Part shown: piece after piece, positions 6,466 through 13,605 of the stretch
How the letters are laid out: every line of letters starts with the position of its first letter
Position numbering within the stretch: position 1 is the first letter of the stretch
From: Verrucomicrobiaceae bacterium UBA7681
GTDB lineage: Bacteria > Verrucomicrobiota > Verrucomicrobiia > Verrucomicrobiales > Verrucomicrobiaceae
Direction of reading: 5' to 3'
DNA length: 13,605 nt
NCBI GenBank assembly: GCA_002482965.1
Contig: DLGZ01000028.1
Span: 1 to 13,605, forward strand
The notes under the pieces: generated by a model
Told to the model about the DNA's origin: nothing
The model's database searches: none
The model's input: the letters and a program-made list of their open reading frames with translations, nothing else
Program-made: the position numbers and the translations under genes

Positions 6466-6596
6466 GAAGTGAATGGGTGATGATTTGAGGTGGAGCCGGA
6501 CTGGCCCTTCATCCTGTGCCCACGCACGAGGTGTAAACTTGTTACGTGCTGGTTTGCCGCTTGTCTGTGTGTATCTTGGATTCCACTCCCCGCCCC
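6466..6596. promoter_or_regulatory. Divergent copA/sigma-factor promoter region
   Basis: These 131 bases must hold promoters for both genes. On the minus strand GTAAC (6545-6541) and CGTG (6524-6521) are 16 bases apart, close to the AAC...CGT pattern and spacing of many ECF-sigma promoters; it would place the copA start site some 45-50 bases before its ATG. On the plus strand TTGTTAC at 6539-6545 and GTCT at 6563-6566 are 17 bases apart, a weaker match before the sigma gene. The GTAAACTTGTTAC core (6533-6545) is a loose palindrome shared by both directions. Confidence 0.35.
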
Positions 6597-7115
6597 ATGT
6601 CCACCGCTCCACTCCTCCAGCATCTCGATGCCTTCGTCGGCTTTGCCCGGTCGCGCACCGGCGATCCCGAACTCGCCGCTGATCTCGTGCAGGAGTGCCT
6701 CATGAAGGCTCTGAAGGCAGACAACGTGCCCGAGGATGCCGAAGGTGTGGTCACCTGGTTCTACCGCGTGCTGCGCCATGCCATCATTGATGCGCATCGT
6801 CGCAAAACCACGCGGGATGTGGCCTTGGAAAAGCTCGTGCATGAGCTGCCGGAGACATTGGAGCCTGAAGATGAAAAGGTGCTCTGCCAATGTGTGATGA
6901 GGCTCCTGCCAGGACTGCCGGAGGCCGATGCCGAACTGCTGCGCCGCATTGACCTCGGCGGTGAATCCGCCACCAAGATCGCGAACGCGACGAATCAACG
7001 TGTGAACACGCTCAACGTGCGGCTGCTGCGCGCCCGCCAAAAATTGCGCGAACAGGTGGAGCGCGTGTGCCGCGCCTGCGCCACGCACGGCTGCCTGGAC
7101 TGTGACTGCGCGTGA
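6597..7115 (+). CDS. CorE-like ECF sigma factor with Cys-rich metal-sensing tail
   Basis: 172 residues from the ATG at 6597 (MSTAPLLQHL); an in-frame ATG at 6546 would give 17 extra residues unlike a sigma N-terminus. Residues about 8-72 are sigma region 2 (DLVQECLMKALK, then WFYRVLRHAIIDAHRRK) and about 101-153 region 4 (LPEADAELLRRIDLGGESA, then a helix-turn-helix). The linker carries C97-Q-C99. The C-terminus ends with C158, C161, C166, C169, C171 and H164 (VCRACATHGCLDCDCA). A linker CXC plus a Cys-rich tail is, as I recall, the hallmark of CorE and CorE2 of Myxococcus xanthus, which bind metal directly and need no anti-sigma factor; none is encoded here. It lies between copA and cusCBA and should switch them on when copper is high. 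Metal choice is inferred from neighbours. Confidence 0.88.
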   Translation: MSTAPLLQHLDAFVGFARSRTGDPELAADLVQECLMKALKADNVPEDAEGVVTWFYRVLRHAIIDAHRRKTTRDVALEKLVHELPETLEPEDEKVLCQCVMRLLPGLPEADAELLRRIDLGGESATKIANATNQRVNTLNVRLLRARQKLREQVERVCRACATHGCLDCDCA

Positions 7116-7143
7116 GGTGAGATTTCCAACGCTCACCCTTTTT
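7116..7143 (+). terminator. Rho-independent terminator of the sigma gene
   Basis: GGTGAG (7116-7121) pairs perfectly with CTCACC (7132-7137) across a ten-base loop, followed by C and five T. It begins on the first base after the sigma stop codon, so the sigma gene is monocistronic. Confidence 0.75.
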
Positions 7144-7285
7144 CATCGCCATCTGCCGAGGCTTTGGAGGAAGACGGGCGCTAGAATGCTGGAACACTGC
7201 GACGAGATTAAGGATCAGTTGGAGGCTTCAGTCGAAAAGGTGAGCGCCGATGTCTGGTTCAGAGTGTGGATCATTTGTTTTTGGT
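7144..7285. other. Convergent intergenic stretch, no firm gene
   Basis: Between the sigma terminator and the end of cusA. A short plus-strand frame at 7187-7305 (begins MLEHCDEIKDQLEASVEKVS) has GGAGGA some 16 bases before its ATG, too far for a good site, and overlaps the end of cusA. I do not call it as a gene. No terminator for the cus operon is visible on the minus strand here. Confidence 0.4.
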
Positions 7286-10200
7286 TCATCCCTTCACGTT
7301 ATTGAGGAGGGCATCATTTGTATTGTCGGCCTCAGTCATGTGGGTTCGAGTTTTGAGGGAAGGATTAGACTGAGCACGTTTCCACTTCCATTCCTCAATG
7401 GCGCAGAAAAGGCAGGGGACGATGAACATGGTGACGACGCTCACCGCCATGCCCCCGAGGGAGGGCAGGGCGATGGGCTGCATGATGTCGGCGCCGCGAC
7501 CCGTCGCCCAAAAGACGGGCATGAGGCCGAAGACGGTGGTGGCGATGGTCATGAGGTTGGCACGAATGCGTTTCAGCCCGGCCTGGACCACAGATTCGCG
7601 AATGTCGGCGACGCTTTGCATCTCCTTGCTGTCGAATATGTCCTCCAGATAGGTGGAGAGCACGACGCTGTCGTCATCCACCACGCCGAGCAGCACGAGA
7701 AAGCCCACCCACACGGCCACGGAGAGGTTCGCGTCCCACAGCGGCAGCAGCAGGAAACCTGCGGCCAGCGAGACGATGACATCGATGAAAATGACCGGAG
7801 CGATCCACTTCCGCCGGAAGCCGAGGTAGAGCGACACGAACATGATGGCGATGCAGATGGGGACAAGGATCTGCATGCGCTTGGTGGCGCGCACCTGGTT
7901 CTCAAACTGGCCGCTCCATTCCCAGTAATAACCGGCGGGGAGCTTGAGGCGTCCGTCCTTCAAGGCGGACTGCAACAGCCGCTCGGCATCCTCAACGACG
8001 CTGACTTCATCGCGGTCGCGCGTGTTCATGGTGACGTAACCGACGAGCAGGCCGCGCTCGCCTTTGATCTCCTGAGGGCCGAGCACGCTTTTGATGGTGA
8101 CGACCTGGGCGAGCGGGATCTGCGCACCGCTGCTGGTGGGGACGAGGATTTTTTCCAGTTCGGGGATGTCCTCGCGGAACTCGCGCAGATAGCGCACGCG
8201 GATGGGATAGCGCTCGCGGCCCTCGACGGACTCCATGAGATTCATGCCGCCGATGGCGACCTCGATCACGTCCTGCACGTCGCGAATGTTGACGCCATAA
8301 CGGGCGATGCGGTCGCGGTCGATGTGGAATTCGAGATAAGGCTTCCCGACGATGCGGTCGGCCACGATGTCGGTAGCACCGGGAACTTCCTTGAGCAGAG
8401 ACTCGATTTGCAGACCGAGGCGCTCGATCTCGCCGAGGTCGCCGCCGTAGATCTTCACGCCCATCATGGCGCGGAAGCCGGTCTGGAGCATGATCAGTCG
8501 CGTTTGGATCGGTTGAAGGAAAGTCGGCAGCACGCCGGGGATGGCGGTCTTTTCCTGCAACTCGGTGAGGATCTCGTTTTTCGTGATCTGACGATGCTCC
8601 GGCGCGATCCACGCCAGCGGTGCCTTGAGCCAGCCGGGCCAGTTTGAAAACCAGCGCTGCACCGGAATTTGCCGCCATTCGTCTTCGGGTTTCAAAATGA
8701 TGATGCTCTCCATCATGCCGATGGGCGCGGGGTCGAGCGCGGTCTCAGCACGACCGAGCTTGCCGACGACGCTTTCCACTTCGGGCACGGTGGCGATGGC
8801 CATGTCCTGCTTCGCATTCACCTCGATGGCGGGGCCGAGTCCGCCCTGCGGCAGCAGCGAGGGCATGTAGAGGAACGATCCTTCATCCAGCGGCGGCATG
8901 AACTCGCGCCCTATGCCGGGCACGATGCGAGTTTCCGAAACGACAGCGAGCCCGCCCTTGGTTTCGTTGTGCGCATCGGTTTCGCTTTGTTTGCGCCAGA
9001 GCATGCGGCGGGTGGGCGGTTCGTCGCCGTGGCGGATTTTTTGCCAGCGCAGCTCGCCCAATTGCACGCGCGGCTCGTCCGCGCCGAGGTTGGCGATCCA
9101 CTCGACGGGTTTCAAGGTCACGCCGATGCCGAGCCAGATGCTCATGCCGACGAAGAAGATCACCGCCGGGGCGATCATGAAGGTCTTCTTGTTGTCGAGC
9201 ACCCAGCGCAACGCCGGCACATAGACGCGTGAGATTCTGCGAGAGACTGGATTTTCCTCCATCGGCAGGAAGCGCTCGCGAGTCATGCGCACCACGGCCA
9301 GCACGACGATGACGCCGACGACGATGGACATCGGCCAGCCGCTGTAATGCGAACCCGCAAGCGCCCACATGAAAATCGTGTGCGTGGCGAACACGGAGGC
9401 TATGCCCATGCTGAGGGCGATCTTCCACACGGTGCGGCGCGACCACTTCACCGGCTGGAACAAGTAGTAGCAGATGAGCGGCACGACGGTGAGCGCGAGG
9501 ATGACGCTGGCGCCGATGGCGAAGGTCTTGGTGAAGGCGAGCGGACGGAACAGCTTGCCCTCCTGGCCGAGGAGAAAGAACACCGGGATGAAGGAGACAA
9601 TGGTGTTCGAGACAGCGGTGACAATCGCGCCGCCGACCTCCGTCGCGCCGTCATAGACCTTCTGGAAGTGGCTCTTCTTCGGATCACCCGTGGCGATGTG
9701 CCGGTAGATGTTCTCCGTCATGATGATGCCCATGTCCGCCACATCCCCGATGGCGATGGCGAGACCGGCGAGCGACATGATGTTCGAGTCCACACCGAAG
9801 GCGAACATGAGGATGAAGCAGAGACAGACTGACAACGGCAGCGTAACGAGCACCGCCGCCGTGCTACGCAGATGCAGCAGGAAAATGAGAATGACGATAC
9901 CGGCCATCAGCGCCTCCTCGCTGAGCGCGCTTTTGAGCGTGTCGATAGTCTCATTGACGATGTCCGTGCGGTCGTAGAACGGCACGACGCGCACCTTTGA
10001 GATGCGGCCGTCAGCAAGCGTCTTCTGCGGCAGGCCGGCTTCAAGCTGCTTGATCTGCGCTTTGACCTTTTCGACGACGTGCTGCGGGTTTTCGCCGTAG
10101 CGCATGAGCACCACGCCGCCCACGGCCTCGACACCGCCTTTGTCGAGAGCACCGCGCCGGAAATCCGGCCCGAGCGTCACAGTGGCGACGTGTTTCAACT

Positions 10201-10963
10201 GGATCGGCGTGCCTTGTTCCTGGCGGATGACAACCTTCTCCAAATCCTCCGTCGATTTGATGAAGCCGACGCCACGGATGAAGAACTCCAGGCCGTTTTT
10301 CTCCAGCACCTTCGCGCCGACATCGATGTTGGCCTTCCGCACGGCCTCATACACGTCGAACAACGTCACACGTTGCGCGCGGAGTTTGTCAGGATGCACG
10401 TCGATCTGATACTGCTTCACGAAACCGCCGATGCTCGCCACTTCGCTGACGCCTTCGACGGCATTGAGCTGATAACGCAGATACCAGTCCTGGATGCTGC
10501 GCAGTTCGGCGAGATCGAAGCCCTCGCCCTCGACGGTGTACCAAAAGACCTGGCCGAGCGCCGTGGCATCGGGACCCAGCACGGGGACCACTTCTTTCGG
10601 CAGCCGCTGCTGCGCCACGTTCATGCGCTCCAGCACTCTTGAGCGCGCCCAGTAGTAGTCCACGTCGTCTTTGAAAATGACGAAGACCATCGAGAATCCG
10701 AAGCCCGACATGCTGCGGATGGTCTTCACGCCAGGCGTGCCGGTGAGGCTCGTGGTGAGCGGATACGTGACTTGATTGTCCACGTCCTGCGGCGAACGGC
10801 CCGGCCAGTCGGCAAAGACGATGACCTGCTTCTCACCGATGTCGGGGATGGCATCCACCGGCATGTTTTGCACCGCGTAGTAGCCGCCGCCGACCAGGGC
10901 GAGCATGAAAAGAACGACGAGGAACGCGTTCTTCAGACACCAGCGGATCAGGCCGTCGATCAT
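7286..10963 (-). CDS. cusA: CusA-type Cu(I)/Ag(I) RND efflux pump (heavy-metal efflux family)
   Basis: 1225 residues. Inner-membrane proton-driven pump of the CusCBA tripartite system, exporting Cu(I)/Ag(I) from periplasm or membrane to the outside. The N-terminus has the usual first span and the PVDAIPDIGEKQ start of the porter domain. The fourth helix holds Asp410 and Glu417 (GDVADMGIIMTEN), matching E. coli CusA Asp405/Glu412 of the proton relay. All three copper-site methionines are conserved: M700 (FLYMPS), M750 (PIGMMES) and M825 (RLIMLQ) match E. coli M573, M623 and M672. It is about 180 residues longer than E. coli CusA through insertions at about 505-565 (two extra hydrophobic segments) and 615-685 (charged). 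The ATG overlaps the cusB stop (ATGA), showing translational coupling; no separate ribosome-binding site is seen. Confidence 0.95.
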   Translation of the reverse strand: MIDGLIRWCLKNAFLVVLFMLALVGGGYYAVQNMPVDAIPDIGEKQVIVFADWPGRSPQDVDNQVTYPLTTSLTGTPGVKTIRSMSGFGFSMVFVIFKDDVDYYWARSRVLERMNVAQQRLPKEVVPVLGPDATALGQVFWYTVEGEGFDLAELRSIQDWYLRYQLNAVEGVSEVASIGGFVKQYQIDVHPDKLRAQRVTLFDVYEAVRKANIDVGAKVLEKNGLEFFIRGVGFIKSTEDLEKVVIRQEQGTPIQLKHVATVTLGPDFRRGALDKGGVEAVGGVVLMRYGENPQHVVEKVKAQIKQLEAGLPQKTLADGRISKVRVVPFYDRTDIVNETIDTLKSALSEEALMAGIVILIFLLHLRSTAAVLVTLPLSVCLCFILMFAFGVDSNIMSLAGLAIAIGDVADMGIIMTENIYRHIATGDPKKSHFQKVYDGATEVGGAIVTAVSNTIVSFIPVFFLLGQEGKLFRPLAFTKTFAIGASVILALTVVPLICYYLFQPVKWSRRTVWKIALSMGIASVFATHTIFMWALAGSHYSGWPMSIVVGVIVVLAVVRMTRERFLPMEENPVSRRISRVYVPALRWVLDNKKTFMIAPAVIFFVGMSIWLGIGVTLKPVEWIANLGADEPRVQLGELRWQKIRHGDEPPTRRMLWRKQSETDAHNETKGGLAVVSETRIVPGIGREFMPPLDEGSFLYMPSLLPQGGLGPAIEVNAKQDMAIATVPEVESVVGKLGRAETALDPAPIGMMESIIILKPEDEWRQIPVQRWFSNWPGWLKAPLAWIAPEHRQITKNEILTELQEKTAIPGVLPTFLQPIQTRLIMLQTGFRAMMGVKIYGGDLGEIERLGLQIESLLKEVPGATDIVADRIVGKPYLEFHIDRDRIARYGVNIRDVQDVIEVAIGGMNLMESVEGRERYPIRVRYLREFREDIPELEKILVPTSSGAQIPLAQVVTIKSVLGPQEIKGERGLLVGYVTMNTRDRDEVSVVEDAERLLQSALKDGRLKLPAGYYWEWSGQFENQVRATKRMQILVPICIAIMFVSLYLGFRRKWIAPVIFIDVIVSLAAGFLLLPLWDANLSVAVWVGFLVLLGVVDDDSVVLSTYLEDIFDSKEMQSVADIRESVVQAGLKRIRANLMTIATTVFGLMPVFWATGRGADIMQPIALPSLGGMAVSVVTMFIVPCLFCAIEEWKWKRAQSNPSLKTRTHMTEADNTNDALLNNVKG

Positions 10964-12534
10964 GGCTTTGGCTTGGGTTCGGTGAGCTTCGGAGCTGCGT
11001 GACCTTCATGGCCTGCGGCTGCGGCAGGTGCGACGGCAGGCTTGGGCGTGGCGTGTCCTTCATGGCCTGTGGCTGCGACAGGTGCGGCAGGTGCGGCAGG
11101 TGCGGCAGCGGGTTTCGGCCCGGTGGCACCACCATGCTGCTGATGACCTGCGGCGGGAGCCTGGCCTTCCGCGTAAAACAAGCTGGGCAGTCCCTGAATT
11201 TGAAACTGGCTGTCGAGCAGGAAATTGCCGCGCACCGCCACCTTCTCGCCTTCCTTCAGACCGGCGAGCACGGAGTAATACTCACCGGCGCGTGGGCCGA
11301 GCTTCACCTCCATCGGCATGAACTCACCTTGAGAATGCTCCACATACACGAGCTTGCGCACACCGCTGTCCAGCACGGCGGCGATGGGCACGGCCAGCAC
11401 GCTGAGATCGGCATCCGTGGGTTTGGTTTTGCCACCCGGGATCACGGTCAGCGCCATGCCACAGCGTGGACACGCGCCCGCCTGCGCTTGGAGCACCTGC
11501 GGATGCATCGGGCAGGTGAACTGGCCGCCGAGACCGGTGGGCGCGGCTTTGCCATCCGCCAGCACCGGCACACGAATCGTCGCGCTGACAAACATGCCAG
11601 GCTTCAGCTTTTGATCGGTGTTGGCGATGTTCACGAGCACCTTCACCGTGCGGCTTTCTTCCGTGAGCACGGGATTGATAAACCAGATGCGCCCGGTGAA
11701 CGATTCGCTGGGATAAGCCTCCGCCTGGATCGTCACGGCCTGCCCCTGCTGCACCCAGCCCAGCTCGGACTCATAGATGTCGAGATAGACCCAGAGGGAC
11801 TCCAGATTCGCCAGCTTGTAGAGCATCTCGCCGCTTTTCACCATGGCCTGCTGCACGGCCATGCGCTCGGTGACGGTGCCGTTGATCGGGGAGAACAAAG
11901 TGACGCGTTCGCTGACCTTGCGCTTCTGCACCAGATCGTCCACCTGCTCCTGCGTCAGGCCCCAGCGCAGCAGTTTCAGCTTCGATGCCTCAATCAAGGC
12001 GTTGTTGGCCGGACCTTCGAGGCCGACGAGCAGTTCCTTCTGCGCGAGGACGAGGTCAGGGCTGTAGATTTCCACCAGATGGTCGCCCTTCTTCACCTGC
12101 ACTCCAGTGAAGTCCACGTAGAGCTTTTCGATGTAGCCCTCGACGCGGCTGTTGATCACGGCGAGCGCGGACTCGTTGTATTGCACCTTGCCGACCGCGC
12201 GAATTTCATGCGTGATCTGGCGGCGCTCCACAGGCACGGTTTCCACGCTGGCCATGGCGCGGGCGTGTTCGGAAAGCGTGAGCATGGCCTCCGGCTCCTG
12301 GGCTGCCTGACCTTCTTTCTTCGGCGTTGCTGTCGTGGCTTTGGTGAGGATCAGCGGCATCTCGCAGATGGGGCACTTGCCGGACTTTGGCAGCCGCACC
12401 TGCGGATGCATGGAGCAGGTCCAGACCTGACCGGCGGGAGCAGGCGATCCGTCATCATCGCAACTCAAACTGACAAACACGAGAGCCGCCGCGATGCTGG
12501 CGAGCAGGATGCGATGGATGGATGAAGCGGACAT
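10960..12534 (-). CDS. cusB: CusB-like membrane fusion protein with two metal-binding domains
   Basis: 524 residues from the ATG at 12534, chosen because AGGAGGT lies six bases upstream; a longer frame to 12681 is unlikely. Periplasmic adaptor joining CusA to the outer membrane channel. An N-terminal hydrophobic segment ends in VSLSC (C25), an imperfect lipobox, so it is probably a lipoprotein. A heavy-metal-binding domain follows (CSMHP to CPICEMP, 40-59), then the barrel-sandwich, short helical hairpin (about 155-205) and beta-barrel of the family. A second such domain (CPMHP to CPRCGMA, 341-361) is inserted between the beta-barrel and the membrane-proximal domain. The C-terminal 65 residues are Ala/Pro-rich with GHQQHGG and two GHEGHA repeats, likely copper-binding. 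The gene starts just past the cusC stop and overlaps cusA. Confidence 0.93.
   Translation of the reverse strand: MSASSIHRILLASIAAALVFVSLSCDDDGSPAPAGQVWTCSMHPQVRLPKSGKCPICEMPLILTKATTATPKKEGQAAQEPEAMLTLSEHARAMASVETVPVERRQITHEIRAVGKVQYNESALAVINSRVEGYIEKLYVDFTGVQVKKGDHLVEIYSPDLVLAQKELLVGLEGPANNALIEASKLKLLRWGLTQEQVDDLVQKRKVSERVTLFSPINGTVTERMAVQQAMVKSGEMLYKLANLESLWVYLDIYESELGWVQQGQAVTIQAEAYPSESFTGRIWFINPVLTEESRTVKVLVNIANTDQKLKPGMFVSATIRVPVLADGKAAPTGLGGQFTCPMHPQVLQAQAGACPRCGMALTVIPGGKTKPTDADLSVLAVPIAAVLDSGVRKLVYVEHSQGEFMPMEVKLGPRAGEYYSVLAGLKEGEKVAVRGNFLLDSQFQIQGLPSLFYAEGQAPAAGHQQHGGATGPKPAAAPAAPAAPVAATGHEGHATPKPAVAPAAAAGHEGHAAPKLTEPKPKP
10997..11108. repeat. Direct repeats encoding the His-rich tail of CusB
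   Basis: A 40-odd-base unit (begins GCGTGACCTTCATGGCC at 10997) recurs with few changes at 11051. Next to it GTGCGGCAG occurs three times in tandem (11082-11108). On the coding strand these give the repeated GHEGHA/Ala-Pro blocks. Such repeats can vary in number by slippage or recombination. Confidence 0.7.
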
Positions 12535-12538
12535 GATG

Positions 12539-13605
12539 TTACCTCCTGGATGGTTCGAGAAAAGGAGCGCCGGACGGTGGCACGCCCATGACTTGCAGTG
12601 ACAGATCGGCCAGCGCCAGCTCGCGCTTGATGCGTGCCTCGACCTCGGCCAGGCGGAACTCCAGCAGCGTGCGCTGGGCATCGATCAGGTTGATGAAATC
12701 CGTCCCGCCAGTGGAATAACCCGAGCGCGCAACGTCGAGCGACTGCTTCGCCTTCGGCAGGAGGCTGTTTTGCAGCAGTGCCAGCAGCCGGGTGCTTTCG
12801 CGATACTGGTAGCTCTTCATCGCCACCTCCACGGTCAGCGTGAGACGTTCATTGGAGAGACGGGCTTTCGATGCGCCTTCCAGATGGCGAGCGCCTGCGA
12901 TCTCCGCCGCGATCTTGTCGCGCCAGATGGGCAGCGTCATGCCGCCCAAGGGACGCACCATGAGGGGAGACGCCTTGACATCGGCCATCACTCCCAGCGC
13001 GAAATCAGGGATGCGTGTGCGCTGCGCCTGCGTGATGGCGGCCTCCGCACGTCGCACATCGGCCTCCATGGCCTTCAGGCGCGGATTTCGCGCCAGCGCC
13101 GTTGCGAGAATCCGGTCGCCACTGGTGGAAAGCGGTGACGATTGCAGCGCGCGTGGCAGCGGCGGGGTCGAATCGCCAGCGCCGAGTCCGAGCGCGGCCT
13201 TGAACTGGGTCACAAACCATTGACGTGAGTCGCGTAGATTGGCCAGTTCAGTTTGTAGCCGCTCCTTTTCGATCTGGGTGCGCAGCAGATCCTGCAACGT
13301 GCCCTTGCCCACCTCTGTGCGCGACTGCGCGAGCTTTTCGAGGTCTTGCAGCAGTGTCACCATCTCCTGGTTCACGCGAATGCGCTCATCCACCAGCCGC
13401 AGCTCATACCACGCCTTCTTAAAACCATAGGCCACCTGGAGCACCGCCGTTTCAAACTGAAAATACTTCATTCCGCTCTCCGCAGTGGCCGCGTTTGCCG
13501 CTGCGCGGAGTTTTCCTGGCCCTGGAAAGTCCATCATCAGCCCCGGCATCAGCGTCATGATGACCTTCGAGGCGGACATCACGAAGGTCATCATGACGCT
13601 GATGC
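12539..13605 (-). CDS. cusC: TolC-family outer membrane efflux protein (CusC/CzcC-like), 5' partial
   Basis: Open for 355 codons from the TAA at 12539 to the right edge, without signal peptide or N-terminal repeat half, so the true start lies beyond the window. It is the outer membrane/periplasmic channel of the copper efflux complex. Visible are the two helical outer-membrane-efflux repeats: long coiled-coil helices (around VNQEMVTLLQDLEKLAQSR and KSLDVARSGYSTGGTDFINL) with the family's GxxxxxDxxxAxR-type turn (GGTDFINLIDAQRTLLEF). The segment nearest the edge is Met-rich (IMTLMPGLMMDFPGPGK). The stop codon overlaps the Shine-Dalgarno of cusB, so cusC-cusB-cusA form one operon. The codons in the last 60 bases come from a perfect inverted repeat and may be artefactual. 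Confidence 0.88.
   Translation of the reverse strand, partial: ISVMMTFVMSASKVIMTLMPGLMMDFPGPGKLRAAANAATAESGMKYFQFETAVLQVAYGFKKAWYELRLVDERIRVNQEMVTLLQDLEKLAQSRTEVGKGTLQDLLRTQIEKERLQTELANLRDSRQWFVTQFKAALGLGAGDSTPPLPRALQSSPLSTSGDRILATALARNPRLKAMEADVRRAEAAITQAQRTRIPDFALGVMADVKASPLMVRPLGGMTLPIWRDKIAAEIAGARHLEGASKARLSNERLTLTVEVAMKSYQYRESTRLLALLQNSLLPKAKQSLDVARSGYSTGGTDFINLIDAQRTLLEFRLAEVEARIKRELALADLSLQVMGVPPSGAPFLEPSRR
12541..12547 (-). promoter_or_regulatory. Strong Shine-Dalgarno of cusB
   Basis: AGGAGGT on the minus strand, six bases before the cusB ATG; it overlaps the stop codon region of cusC. It decides the cusB start and is the only textbook ribosome-binding site I see in the window. Confidence 0.85.
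13546..13605. repeat. Perfect 24-base inverted repeat at the window end
   Basis: Bases 13546-13569 are the exact reverse complement of 13582-13605, with a 12-base spacer. The right arm ends on the very last base of the window. It lies in the cusC frame. Confidence 0.9.

Noticed and set aside
5320..6480. 386-codon plus-strand frame
   Set aside because: Antisense to copA, His/Arg-rich low-complexity product, no recognisable domain.
6466..6612. 49-residue N-terminal extension of CopA
   Set aside because: Would cross the divergent promoter region and overlap the sigma gene; the residues are unlike an ATPase N-terminus, whereas MKTHSHSHTH fits.
7187..7305. Short plus-strand ORF after the sigma terminator
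   Set aside because: Overlaps the cusA end, has a badly spaced ribosome-binding site and no recognisable domain.
7250..8647. 465-codon plus-strand frame
   Set aside because: Antisense to cusA; Asp/His/Gly-rich product typical of the complement of GC-rich coding DNA.
10999..12525. 508-codon plus-strand frame
   Set aside because: Antisense to cusB, no domain; the minus frame has a Shine-Dalgarno, a signal segment and adaptor motifs.
12535..12681. Upstream start for CusB
   Set aside because: Overlaps cusC, and the extra residues look like an out-of-frame shadow; AGGAGGT supports the start at 12534.
1..13605. tRNA, rRNA, CRISPR array or insertion sequence
   Set aside because: No cloverleaf, rRNA-like stretch, regularly spaced repeats or transposase could be found by reading both strands.

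Overview
This window reads as bacterial chromosomal or metagenomic DNA. It holds two unrelated halves joined by a gene-poor, hairpin-rich spacer. The right half is a copper/silver resistance island, and the left half looks like accessory DNA. The phylum is not certain. The oversized CusA-type pump, the zinc-ribbon/TPR protein and the rarity of Shine-Dalgarno sequences would fit Verrucomicrobiota or another PVC-group bacterium, but this is an impression and not a marker-based call. The left third is about 53% G+C in the line I counted and the metal genes about 63%, which suggests different histories.

Left part (1-3383, all minus strand). From right to left come a 573-residue membrane protein with a zinc ribbon and TPR-like repeats, a 52-residue single-span membrane protein, a 71-residue protein of unknown function with a clear terminator after it, a 176-residue conserved-looking unknown, and the start of a RecB/Cas4-like PD-(D/E)XK nuclease that runs off the left edge. 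The last two overlap as ATGA. The nuclease module resembles recombination modules of phages or integrative elements.

Spacer (3384-4092). No large gene. It holds a terminator-like hairpin competing with an alternative hairpin just before the zinc-ribbon gene, a 152-base element bounded by imperfect inverted repeats and enclosing a tiny Arg-rich ORF, several smaller perfect inverted repeats, and an 88-codon open frame continuing in phase after the copA stop.

Right part (4093-13605). A Cu(I) P-type ATPase (copA, minus) is divergent from an ECF sigma factor (plus) that has a CXC motif in its linker and a Cys-rich C-terminal tail, the hallmarks of the copper-sensing CorE family. The sigma gene ends in a terminator and converges on a minus-strand cusC-cusB-cusA operon: TolC-like outer membrane protein (5' end off the window), membrane fusion protein, and RND pump with all three copper-binding methionines. 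CopA would move Cu(I) from cytoplasm to periplasm, and CusCBA from periplasm out of the cell. The sigma factor is the obvious candidate regulator of both, probably without an anti-sigma factor. The last 60 bases form a perfect 24-base inverted repeat ending exactly at the window edge, which may be an assembly artefact.
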